NCBI RefSeq assembly: GCF_003610195.1
Contig: NZ_RAPO01000002.1
Location: 1-64,000, forward strand
Source of the DNA: Halopiger aswanensis
GTDB taxonomy: Archaea > Halobacteriota > Halobacteria > Halobacteriales > Natrialbaceae
DNA: 64,000 nucleotides
Direction: 5' to 3'
In this document: positions 44,103 through 51,846 of the stretch, piece by piece
How the letters are laid out: each line of letters begins with the position of its first letter
Numbering within the stretch: position 1 is the first letter of the stretch
Notes under the pieces: generated by a model
The model's database searches: none
Seen by the model: the letters and a program-made list of their open reading frames with translations, nothing else
Told to the model about the DNA's origin: nothing
Translations under genes and position numbers: made by a program

Positions 44103-44450
44103 ATGTTTGGACGGAAGATCGGTCAGCGGCTACTCACAGTGATGGTCGTCGCCGGACTGCTGGCGATGACCGTCGGAATCGGCGCGGTAACAGCACAGGA
44201 AAGCGACGCGGTCGAAGAGTCGGTCGAGACCGGCGATGAAACCGAGAGCGTCTCGATCCAAAACGAGAGTACGCAAACGGTCGAGGAGAGCGTGACGGAG
44301 ACCGAAACGTCGTTCGCGACGGACGGAACCGACGACTCGTCTGACGGCGATGGCAGCATCGTCGACTTCGACGATGACTTCGCGAGCGGCGGCTTCGCCA
44401 CCGATATCGTCGATCAGACGCTCGGAAACGTCGGCAGCATGTTCGAATAA
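44103..44450 (+). CDS. Small acidic exported protein
   Basis: 115 residues. A Sec signal (about 1-31: RRLLTVMVVAGLLAMTVGIG-type core, cleavage after VTAQ) followed by a Glu/Thr/Ser stretch and an Asp-rich end with hydrophobic patches (FASGGFATDIVDQTLGNVGSMF). It shares the '...TAQE' cleavage context with the paralogues at 46854, 48338 and 49604. It is convergent with the repeat protein gene, which suggests membership of the same locus (inference). Confidence 0.65.
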   Translation: MFGRKIGQRLLTVMVVAGLLAMTVGIGAVTAQESDAVEESVETGDETESVSIQNESTQTVEESVTETETSFATDGTDDSSDGDGSIVDFDDDFASGGFATDIVDQTLGNVGSMFE

Positions 44451-44609
44451 CCGGTCTCGTTTCGATTCGTCTCGACGGGAACGCCCGTCGCAGTCCATTT
44501 TTCACGCTGTCGACCGACGCTCGCGGCTTCGGTCGTGCAACGGACGGCAAAAAACAGGATACCGAAAGAGGTGGATAGCTGATCGAACGACGATCGCGTA
44601 ACGGTTCAG

Positions 44610-46166
44610 TTACGCTGCAGTCCAGAGGTTCGTCGCGGCGACGGAACCGAACTGGATGTTCTCGTTCTCCTGCATGGTCACCTGTGCAGCGTCGGCGCTG
44701 TCACCGTTTTCGGCCACGGCGATGGCGGCCTGCTGCTCGTTGACGTTCTCCTGCGTGATGAACTGCACCTGGGCGAGCTGGGCGCTCGCGTGCTGCTGGG
44801 CGTCGTTCGTCTGCAGCGCGTCGGTGTCGTACGAGAGGCCTTCGATGCCGTCGACGTCTTCGCCGCCCACGGTCACGCTCGTGGTCGAAGTCACGACCGC
44901 GTTCTCGTACTGGTGGCTCGGGCCGGCGTAGACGTTCAGCGCGTCCGCGAAGCCGACCTGCGAGTTGATGTTGGACTGGTAGGCCAACTGGACGGCGGTG
45001 GCGTCGCTCTCGTTGGTCGCGAGCGCCAGCGCCGTGTTCTGCAGGTTGACGTTCATCTGTTCGGCGGTCTGGTTCTGGGCCACCTCGGAGGTCGCCGTCT
45101 GGACCTTCTCGCCGCTCTTCTTGTGGTGGTCTCCCTCCTTGTCGGCGAGCAGCGTCTCGACCGAGCGCTCGGTGTCGAGGACCTGGGTGTCGTCGTCGAG
45201 TCCCGCGGTCGCGACGTTCATGCCGCCGAGCGACTGGATGACGTTTTCGGCAGTCGCGCTGCCGAGCTGCTCGTTGAGGTTCGTCTGTTCCGTGATCTGG
45301 ATGGCGGTCGCGACGCTGCCGTTGCCGACGGCGATTGCGACGGCGCCGTCCTGCTGGTTGATGTTCTCCTGGGTGACCGCCTGACCCTGCTGGACCGCCG
45401 CCGACGCGGCCTGGTCCTCGAACTGGCCGTTACCCACGTAGACGTTCGTCGCGTTCGCAACGCCCCGCTGCAGGTTCTCGTTGGACTGCTGGGACTGCTG
45501 GAGGGCGGTCGCTTCGCTGTTGTTCTCCGCGATCGCGAACGCGATGTTCTGTTCGTTGTAGTTGAGCTGGCCGACTTCCTGGACCTGCGTCACTTCGGCT
45601 TCAGCCGTCTGGTCGGCGTCGTCGGCGTCGAGTGCCGCCTTATCGCCCTTCTTGTCGGCGATGCCCCAGCCGTCGAACGACTTGCCGTCGCCGTCGCCGA
45701 TGAGGATCGTGACCTCACCGACGTCCTCGAACTGCGTCTGGACCGCGTGGGCGCTGTCCGCGGCGACGTCAGCGTTCTGCTGGTTGTCGTTGTACTGCGA
45801 GGCCTCCTGCACCGCCGTGGCCTCGCCGCCGTCGATCGAGATCGACGTCGCGTTCTCCTGCTGGTTGATGTTGACCTGATCGACGTCCTGGTACTGCGAG
45901 ACCTCGACGTCGTTCAGCTCGTCGCCGGACGCGTGCGCGTCGATGTATTCCTCGAGGGTCATATCCCCGAGGTCGGCGCCGAAGACCAGGTACAGGCCTT
46001 CGTCGTCCTCGAGCACGTGGTGCGTGCCGGCGTTCGCGTTGCCCTCAGTCTCGGCTTCTTCGGCGGCGGCGGCCGCCGGTAGACCGACCGAGAGCATCGC
46101 TACGGCGACTATACATGCCATAAGAACCGTCGTACACTGTGAACGTATCGTCGTCGTGTTTGTCAT
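44610..46166 (-). CDS. Exported Q/N-ladder repeat protein (candidate amyloid fibre subunit)
   Basis: 518 residues with a Sec signal (about 1-35, ending AAAAAEE). Five modules, at about 87-140, 188-245, 254-312, 358-415 and 459-515, each contain two copies of Q-x3-Q-x-N-x-N-x-Q. All ten copies fit exactly: core Gln at 97, 124, 200, 227, 266, 294, 370, 397, 472 and 499, with 27-28 residues inside each module. Between them run AxAxA strands. Regular Gln/Asn ladders with alternating small residues are what curlin-type beta-solenoid amyloids show; this is not a canonical CsgA repeat. Membrane or matrix location is inferred. Confidence 0.75.
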   Translation of the reverse strand: MTNTTTIRSQCTTVLMACIVAVAMLSVGLPAAAAAEEAETEGNANAGTHHVLEDDEGLYLVFGADLGDMTLEEYIDAHASGDELNDVEVSQYQDVDQVNINQQENATSISIDGGEATAVQEASQYNDNQQNADVAADSAHAVQTQFEDVGEVTILIGDGDGKSFDGWGIADKKGDKAALDADDADQTAEAEVTQVQEVGQLNYNEQNIAFAIAENNSEATALQQSQQSNENLQRGVANATNVYVGNGQFEDQAASAAVQQGQAVTQENINQQDGAVAIAVGNGSVATAIQITEQTNLNEQLGSATAENVIQSLGGMNVATAGLDDDTQVLDTERSVETLLADKEGDHHKKSGEKVQTATSEVAQNQTAEQMNVNLQNTALALATNESDATAVQLAYQSNINSQVGFADALNVYAGPSHQYENAVVTSTTSVTVGGEDVDGIEGLSYDTDALQTNDAQQHASAQLAQVQFITQENVNEQQAAIAVAENGDSADAAQVTMQENENIQFGSVAATNLWTAA

Positions 46167-46235
46167 GATTCGTTTGACGTGAACCGTGAGAGTCTTCCTT
46201 TCTGTAACTCCACGGCGTAAACCGTCGTATCCCGA

Positions 46236-46257
46236 TGACAGACTTTGTTATCTGTCA
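46236..46257 (-). promoter_or_regulatory. Inverted repeat upstream of the Q/N-ladder gene
   Basis: TGACAGA (46236-46242) and TCTGTCA (46251-46257) are perfect inverted copies with an 8-base spacer. They lie 70-91 bases before the start of the repeat-protein gene, upstream of a possible TATA region, where haloarchaeal activators or repressors bind. It is not repeated elsewhere in the locus. The rest of 46258-46636 shows nothing I can name. Confidence 0.45.
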
Positions 46258-46636
46258 GTTTCGGCAAATATGAAGCGACCTACCGTCTCGAAGGCCGATA
46301 CTTACGGCGAGAAACGGGTTGCTTCGCTTGCAGGCGGTTCGATCTGATGGTGTGCTAACGCACCTCAGTCGCTAGTCAGCCGTCACTGGCGCTCTCGAGG
46401 CCTCGAAATCGCCGGCTACGTATCGAAAGGAGTGACTGTTTCACGGGACAAAGGCCGAGGTTACCGGAAACTGCTCCCAAACCGCCGCGGGTCATACTCG
46501 GTATTTCGGGGACGGCGCCGCGTAATTCTGTTGGCACAACGAGGAGCGAACAGTTTGCTAAGCCAATTGTATCGATCGGAGTGTACGGTTGCGGTGAGTA
46601 AAAGCAAAACCAACAGATTGAGATTGATGGTTCCAG

Positions 46637-46853
46637 CGCTTCTAATGCGAGTCTTCCCCTGAAACTGTGGTCCGGGTTGAAGTAGAACTCCGTGATGAGC
46701 AGCGATTGGGCAACGCGTCACAGCGGGGATGCGTCGGGAGTCGGTTGGTACCTCCCGCGACGAGCGGCGGTCTCGCGGTATGGGGTCGACGTTCCGTTGC
46801 GGAGCTGGTACTCCCGTGTGATGCGTGCCTCGTAAACAGCTAAAAACTCAACT
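46637..46853 (+). repeat. Conserved leader, copy 1 (fibre paralogue unit)
   Basis: Starts around CTTCTAATGCGAGT and, from CCCTGAAACTG (46657), runs nearly unchanged to the ATG at 46854. The same leader precedes the genes at 48338 and 49604. It contains a conserved hairpin CGTCGGGAG...CTCCC-GC-GACG and ends with an AT-rich box (CGTAAACAG). Its length and conservation are unusual for haloarchaea, whose messages are mostly leaderless. Confidence 0.75.
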
Positions 46854-47438
46854 ATGAAGCGCGCACTCGCAATCACACTGACGGTAGCAATCTTCGGCGC
46901 CCTTGCAGTCATGGGGGCGACCGGAGCGGTTATGGCACAGGAAGACGGAAACGCGACGAACGTCTCCGATCTCATCGACCAGACTCAGGACGTCGACGCG
47001 GATCAGGACCTCGAGTCGGGTGACGCGAACGTCGACGTGAATGTCGACCAGACGAACAACAACGCGCAGACGGCCAGCGCGACGTCCGGTGACGCGGTCG
47101 CTGGTAGCTCCGGTGGCGGTGCCGGTGCCGCGGCCGCTGCGGACCACTACAAGGGCGGCGGTGGCGCTGTCGCTACTGATGCCGGCGCCAGTACTGGTTC
47201 GACGGCGTTCTCCACCGCTGAAGTCGCTCAGAACCAGGACGTCGATCAGACCAACGCTGCGCAGGTCGACGCTACTGCCGACACCAGCATTGAGGCTGAG
47301 CAGAACGTCGAACCCGAGCAAGAGGCTGACGTCGAAGACAACACGTTCAACGAGCCCGGTGACGACCTCGACGAGGACACTCTGGCAAGCATCGACGCTA
47401 ACCTGCAGGAACTCGTCGACGAGTTCGTCAGTTCCTAA
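46854..47438 (+). CDS. Exported Q/N-motif protein, paralogue 1
   Basis: 194 residues. Sec signal MKRALAITLTVAIFGALAVM...VMAQ (cleavage after 29). The mature part has Q66-x-N68-x-N70-x-Q72, a Gly/Ala-rich segment (84-110), Q128-x3-Q132-x-N134 in EVAQNQDVDQTN, and an acidic C-terminus with a short helix. EVAQNQ also occurs in the 518-residue repeat protein (361-366), so both belong to one sequence group. It is 80-90 percent identical by eye to paralogue 3. The role of a minor or nucleating subunit is inferred. Confidence 0.72.
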   Translation: MKRALAITLTVAIFGALAVMGATGAVMAQEDGNATNVSDLIDQTQDVDADQDLESGDANVDVNVDQTNNNAQTASATSGDAVAGSSGGGAGAAAAADHYKGGGGAVATDAGASTGSTAFSTAEVAQNQDVDQTNAAQVDATADTSIEAEQNVEPEQEADVEDNTFNEPGDDLDEDTLASIDANLQELVDEFVSS

Positions 47439-47456
47439 TTCAGTATATACTGAATT
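47437..47456 (+). terminator. 20-bp perfect palindrome at the stop of paralogue 1
   Basis: AATTCAGTATATACTGAATT is its own reverse complement and begins inside the TAA stop codon (47436-47438). In RNA it can form a 10-bp or looped stem at the 3' end of the message. Paralogues 2 and 3 do not have it. It may be a terminator or stabiliser, or a site for a DNA-binding protein. Confidence 0.45.
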
Positions 47457-47486
47457 TAATTCGCCTACCTACTTTTATTGCGCCAA

Positions 47487-48075
47487 TTATAGCGCGTCAA
47501 CTGCTGTTGTTTCTGCCTGGATAATCACGTCTCGAATCGCCAAATTAGCCTCTCGAGCCACGGCCTTCGCGTCTTCGTACTCGACACTGACATCGTAGAC
47601 CTCGCCGTCGACGTCGCTCGCGATTTTCACGGTCACTTCGTAGGTCTCGCCGTCGATTTCGAGATCGACCGTTATCGAACACCCGCTGTACAATCCACCG
47701 ATGCGTCCCCCACATCCTGCACTCCTAACGTCCTCGTCTCCTCAAGCATTACCAGTCATACGTCGAGCGACGCGCTGCCGATCCTCGGGCTTGCAGATGA
47801 CCTTCACGAGGTGGCCCGGGCGGTACTTCTTCATCGTCGCCGGGAGAACGAAACGTCACGCGCGTCCGCGAGCGTCTCCGGCAGATCGCCAGCATCCCCG
47901 GCGTCGCGTCGTCAAGATTCGTCTCGAGGACGGCGATGTCGTTTTTCACGAGCGACCTGTCGCCCTCGCCGACCAGCACCCGGAACACGTTCGGATGCGG
48001 ATCGAGGTCGTAGCCGCCGGCGCCGTAGCCCGACGCCGCGACCTCGAGCGCCCCGGTCGCCGTCTCGATCGAAGG
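47487..48075 (-). pseudogene. larC: larC 3' remnant A
   Basis: Matches about 50291-50870 of the intact larC along its length. The last 66 codons are still open (SITVDLEIDGETYEVTVKIA... ending DVIIQAETTAVDAL), but upstream of 47690 the frame is broken by small insertions and deletions, so it cannot encode the enzyme. It carries the 3' third of the gene only. It is the trailing part of a duplicated unit. Confidence 0.85.
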
Positions 48076-48131
48076 TGTAGCGTTAGGAACGATGAAATAT
48101 TCATGGGTGGAAACGGATCAACGGTTGTAGT

Positions 48132-48337
48132 GGTTCTAATACGAGTATTGCCCTGAAACTGTAGTCCGGGTTGAAGTAGGACTCCGTGATGAGCAGCGAC
48201 TGGGCAACGCGTCACAGCGGGGATGCGTCGGGAGTCGGTTGGTACCTCCCGCGACGAGCCGCGGCCCCGCCGAACGGGGTCAACGTTCCGTTGTGGAGCG
48301 GTACCCCCGTGTGGTGTATGCCTTATAAACATCAACT
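48132..48337 (+). repeat. Conserved leader, copy 2
   Basis: Second copy of the leader, from GGTTCTAATACGAG to the ATG at 48338, with a few substitutions and a 10-15 base deletion just before the start (TTATAAACATCAACT instead of the longer A-rich spacer). The stem CGTCGGGAG/CTCCCGCGACG is kept. The junction with the larC remnant (48072-48131) matches that of copy 3. Confidence 0.75.
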
Positions 48338-48664
48338 ATGAAGCGCGCACTCGCAATTACATTGACGGTAGCGATCTTCGGCGCCCTCGCAGTCATGGGG
48401 GCCACCGGAGCAGTTGTGGCACAGGAGACGGCGTTCTCCACCGCTGAGGTCGCGCAGAACCAGGACGTCGATCAGACCAACGTTGCTGACGTCGACGCTA
48501 CTGCCGACACCAGCATCGACGCCGAGCAGACCGTCGAACCCGAACAGGAGGCTGACGTCGAAGACAACACGTTCAACGAGCCCGGTGACGACCTCGAGGA
48601 GGAGACGCTGGCAAACATTGACGCTAACATAGAGGAACTCCTCGATATCATCCGTAACGGTTAG
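48338..48664 (+). CDS. Exported Q/N-motif protein, paralogue 2 (shortened)
   Basis: 108 residues. The signal peptide is almost identical to those of paralogues 1 and 3, but Gln29-Glu30 is joined directly to TAFSTAEVAQNQDVDQTN; the first Q/N motif and the Gly-rich segment (about 86 residues) are missing as one in-frame deletion. The acidic C-terminus is retained and ends earlier. It may still be made and exported, possibly as a capping variant, or may be decaying. Confidence 0.65.
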   Translation: MKRALAITLTVAIFGALAVMGATGAVVAQETAFSTAEVAQNQDVDQTNVADVDATADTSIDAEQTVEPEQEADVEDNTFNEPGDDLEEETLANIDANIEELLDIIRNG

Positions 48665-48758
48665 TGGCTAATAACGGGGTGGGATTCATTTATCCACTCT
48701 TATTACACTAAAAATTACGAACAGTAGCAACTGTTCGCCCAAATATTGGTTTGAGAAA

Positions 48759-49322
48759 TCACAGTATCCCAACTGCTGCCGTTTCTGCCTGGCAGATTAC
48801 ATCTTGGATTGCCAAGTCAGTCTCTTGAGCCACGGCCTTCGCGTCCTCGTACTCGGTATTGATGTCGTAACCTCGGCTCCGCTCGCGATTTTCACGGGTG
48901 CCTCGTACGTCTCTCCTCGAGTTTCAACTCCATCGTCTCGAACTCCCGCTATGTAATCCACTGATGTGTCACTCCCAGATCCCGCCCCCAACGTCCCGGT
49001 CTCCTCGGTGTGCGCTCGAGCGACGCGCTGCAGTCTTCGAGCTTGGAAGTGACCCTCACGAGGTAGCCCGAGCGGGACCTCTTTTTATCACTACAGGATG
49101 GATGTCACGCGCGCTCGCATCCGAGAACGCCTCCAGGCGCCCAGTACCTCCGCACCGCGCCATCGAGGTTCGGTTCGAGGACGGCAACGTCGTCCTTCAT
49201 GAGTATCCTCTCCTCGGCTGACGAGCGCCGGGAGTACGTTCGAGTGTGGATCGAGGCCGTCGCCCCGGCGCCGTAGCTAGATACCTCGAACTCAAGCGCA
49301 GGGAGTTCGCCGGCTCGATCAA
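48759..49322 (-). pseudogene. larC: larC 3' remnant B
   Basis: Aligns with the 3' third of larC (about 50291-50890) but is more eroded than remnant A: many substitutions, several frame breaks and a run of missing bases near 48870. It ends at the same sequence junction as remnant A (CTCGATC-AAAG-TGTAGC), so both copies descend from a unit that already carried this junction. Confidence 0.8.
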
Positions 49323-49381
49323 AGATGTAGCATTAGGAACAATAAAATTTCCCATCAAAGGTAACAGATCAACAGCTGTAG

Positions 49382-49603
49382 CACTCCTAGGTCACGTATA
49401 TCCCTGAAACTGTGGTCCGGGTTGAAGTAGGACTCCGTGATGAGCAGCGACTGGGCAACGCGTCACAGCGGGAATGCGTCGGGAGTCGGTTGGGACCTCC
49501 CGTGACGAGCGGCGACCCCACCGAACGGGGCCGACGTTCCGTTACGGAGCTGGTACCCCCGTGTGATGCGTGCCTCATAAACAGCAACAGCAAACACTCA
49601 ACT
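49382..49603 (+). repeat. Conserved leader, copy 3
   Basis: Third copy of the leader, from CTCCTAGGTCACG to the ATG at 49604, with CCCTGAAACTGTGGTCCGG at 49402 onward. It has the longest spacer between CATAAACAG and ATG (about 26 bases). It precedes the copy next to intact larC and is probably closest to the ancestral arrangement. Confidence 0.75.
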
Positions 49604-50209
49604 ATGAAGCGCGCACTCGCGATTACACTGACGGTAGCAATCTTCGGCGCCCTCGCAGTCATGGGGGCGACCGGAGCGGTTATGGCACAGGAAGACGGAA
49701 ACGAGACGAACGTCACCGACCTCATCAACCAGGCCCAAGATGTCGATGCGGATCAGGACATCGAGTCGGGCGACGCGAACGTCGACGTGAGCGTTGACCA
49801 GACGAACAACAACGCGCAGACGGCCAGCGCGACGTCCGGTGACGCGTTCGCCGCTGACGGCTCCGGTGGCGGTGCTGGCGCTGCGGCCACTTCGGATCAC
49901 GCCAAGCAGAAGGGTGGCGGCGCTGCGGCTGCCGCTGACGGTGGCGGCGCTGGTGCGACGGCGTTCTCCACCGCTGAGGTCGCGCAGAACCAAGACGTCG
50001 ATCAGACCAACGCTGCTGACGTCGACGCTACTGCCGACACCAGCATTGACGCCAACCAGACCGTCGAACCCGAGCAGGAGGCTGACGTCGAAGACAATAC
50101 GTTCAACGAGCCCGGTGACGACCTCGACGAAGACACTCTGGCAAACATCGACGCTAACCTGGAGGAACTCCTCGATATCTTCGACGGGAGTGTAGTGTCT
50201 AACAGCTAG
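49604..50209 (+). CDS. Exported Q/N-motif protein, paralogue 3
   Basis: 201 residues, close to paralogue 1: the same signal peptide to VMAQ, Q-x-N-x-N-x-Q in VDQTNNNAQTA, a Gly/Ala/Lys segment slightly different in sequence (KQKGGGAAAAADGGG), EVAQNQDVDQTN, and the acidic tail NEPGDDLDEDTLANID ending in a short helix. It converges on intact larC, 81 bases from its stop. The identity of the mature N-terminal half with paralogue 1 despite decay of the larC copies suggests selection or gene conversion. Confidence 0.72.
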   Translation: MKRALAITLTVAIFGALAVMGATGAVMAQEDGNETNVTDLINQAQDVDADQDIESGDANVDVSVDQTNNNAQTASATSGDAFAADGSGGGAGAAATSDHAKQKGGGAAAAADGGGAGATAFSTAEVAQNQDVDQTNAADVDATADTSIDANQTVEPEQEADVEDNTFNEPGDDLDEDTLANIDANLEELLDIFDGSVVSNS

Positions 50210-50290
50210 GTAGAATCCATTTCTCCCCTTTTATTGCACTACTCATTACGAAGAGTGGCAACTATTCACCCAAAATAGTGACTTGGGAAA

Positions 50291-51652
50291 TTACAGTACC
50301 CCAACTGCTGCCGTTTCTGTCTGGATGATTACATCCCGAATCGCCAAGCCAGTCTCTCGAGCAACGGTCTTCGCGTCGTCGTACTCGGCACTGACGTCGT
50401 AGACCTCGCCGTCGGAATCCCTCGCGATTTTCACGGTGACCTCATACGTCTCGCCGTTAAGTTCCAACTCCACCGTCTCGAACTCCCGTTTGGCAATCCA
50501 CCGATGCGTCGCTCCCGCATCCCGCACCCCTAACGTCCCCGTCTCCTCGGCGAGCGCTCGAGCGACGCGCTGCCGATCTTCGGGTTTGCAGATGACCTTC
50601 ACCAGATGCCCCGGCCGGGATTTCTTCATCGTCGCCGGCAGAATCGAAACGTCACGTGCGCCCGCGTCCACGAGGGTTTCTTGCAGTCCGCCCAGGACCT
50701 CCGGCGTCGCGTCGTCCAAGTTCGTCTCGAGGACGGCGATATCGTCTTTCACGAGCGACCCCTCACCTTTCCCGACCAGCGCCCGGAGCACGTTCGGGTG
50801 CGGATCGAGGTCGTAGCCGCCGGCGCCGTAGCCCGACGCCTCGAGCTCGAGCGAGGGGAGTTCCTCGACGCCGTCGGCGAAGTGCGCGAGGATCGCCGCG
50901 CCGGTCGGGGTCAGGAGTTCGCGGTCGACGGGGCCGCCGCGCAGCGACCAGTCCGCGTTTTGGGCGATCTCGACCACCGCGGGCGTGGGGACGGGGTACT
51001 CGCCGTGGCTCATCCCGACGGTGCCGCCGCCGGTCGCCAGCGGCGTCGTGACGATGCGATCGGGCTCGAGGTCGTTGACTAACGCCGCCGCGCCGACGAT
51101 GTCCGCGATCGCGTCGTCGGCTCCGACCTCGTGGAAGTGAATGTCCTCGAGCGACTCGCCGTGGACGCTGGCCTCGGCCTCGCCGAGACGCTTAAAGATC
51201 GCGAGCGCGTCGTCTTCGACGGCAGCGGGGAGGTCCATCTCCGCGACGATGTCACGGACTTCCTGATAACTGCGGTGTGGCCCGTGGCCTTCGGCGTGGA
51301 CGTGGTCGTGGTTGTGATCGTGCTCATGGTCGTCGTCCGCGTGGTCGTGCCCGTGATCGCCGTGATCCTCGTGACTATGATCGTGACCGCGGTCGTGATC
51401 GTGTCCGTGTCCGTGTTCGTGTCCCTGGCCGCTCGAGTCGCCGTCGCCGGTCAGCAGCACGTCGACCGTCGTCGACGCGATCCCGCACTTGACCGTCTCG
51501 TCGATCCGGTACTCGAGTTCGAGCGCGGCTTCGACCGGCTCGAGGGCGTCGGGGTCGGCCCCGGCGTCGAGCAGCGCGGCGAGGAGCATGTCGCCGCTGG
51601 CACCCATCCGGCCGTCGAACGCGAGGACGTTCGCGCCAGTGTTCGTGGTCAT
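50291..51652 (-). CDS. larC: Nickel-pincer cofactor synthesis protein LarC
   Basis: 453 residues. LarC (DUF111) inserts nickel into the lactate-racemase pincer cofactor with CTP. N-terminal block VLAFDGRMGASGDMLLAALLDAG, metal-site region GADDAIADIVGAAAL and GGGTVGMSHGEYPVPTPAV, and C-terminal ETNLDDATPEVLGGL and GVRDAGATHRW. A linker (78-126) carries about 20 histidines alternating with Asp/Gly, likely nickel storage. larA and larB are not in the window. The start at 51652 removes a 20-residue extension. Confidence 0.93.
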   Translation of the reverse strand: MTTNTGANVLAFDGRMGASGDMLLAALLDAGADPDALEPVEAALELEYRIDETVKCGIASTTVDVLLTGDGDSSGQGHEHGHGHDHDRGHDHSHEDHGDHGHDHADDDHEHDHNHDHVHAEGHGPHRSYQEVRDIVAEMDLPAAVEDDALAIFKRLGEAEASVHGESLEDIHFHEVGADDAIADIVGAAALVNDLEPDRIVTTPLATGGGTVGMSHGEYPVPTPAVVEIAQNADWSLRGGPVDRELLTPTGAAILAHFADGVEELPSLELEASGYGAGGYDLDPHPNVLRALVGKGEGSLVKDDIAVLETNLDDATPEVLGGLQETLVDAGARDVSILPATMKKSRPGHLVKVICKPEDRQRVARALAEETGTLGVRDAGATHRWIAKREFETVELELNGETYEVTVKIARDSDGEVYDVSAEYDDAKTVARETGLAIRDVIIQTETAAVGVL

Positions 51653-51769
51653 ACGTACGCCGGGGAGGTGAACGGCAAAAAAGCCATCTGCTCGCCGATC
51701 CGGTCCCGCCAAAACCGTCCGATGCCGTCACATCTATGTAGTCACCTCCCTAAGTCAGATGTGGTAGCA

Positions 51770-51817
51770 TCTAGCACAACTAGAGCTAGCAAAAAACCTA
51801 TCCGATCACGAATCGGA
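51770..51817 (+). promoter_or_regulatory. cdc48 upstream cluster of CTAG and 5-base-spaced inverted repeats
   Basis: TCTAG-CACAA-CTAGA (51770-51784), GCTAGC (51785-51790) and TCCGAT-CACGA-ATCGGA (51801-51817) lie within 48 bases, 30-77 bases before the cdc48 ATG. Both inverted repeats have 5-base spacers. Three CTAG tetramers occur at 51771, 51780 and 51786. CTAG is otherwise rare in the window, so this is likely a protein binding site or methylation-sensitive site. Confidence 0.5.
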
Positions 51818-51846
51818 GTGACTGACATCGCCGTCCATCCCGAATC

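Noticed and set aside
46461-46721. Minus-strand 86-codon frame and its repeat at 47946-48335
   Set aside because: The similarity between them comes from the duplicated noncoding leader; the frames do not agree over their length and have no start signals.
47487-47693. A separate 68-residue gene
   Set aside because: It is the still-open 3' end of a larC remnant; the upstream part is frame-broken larC.
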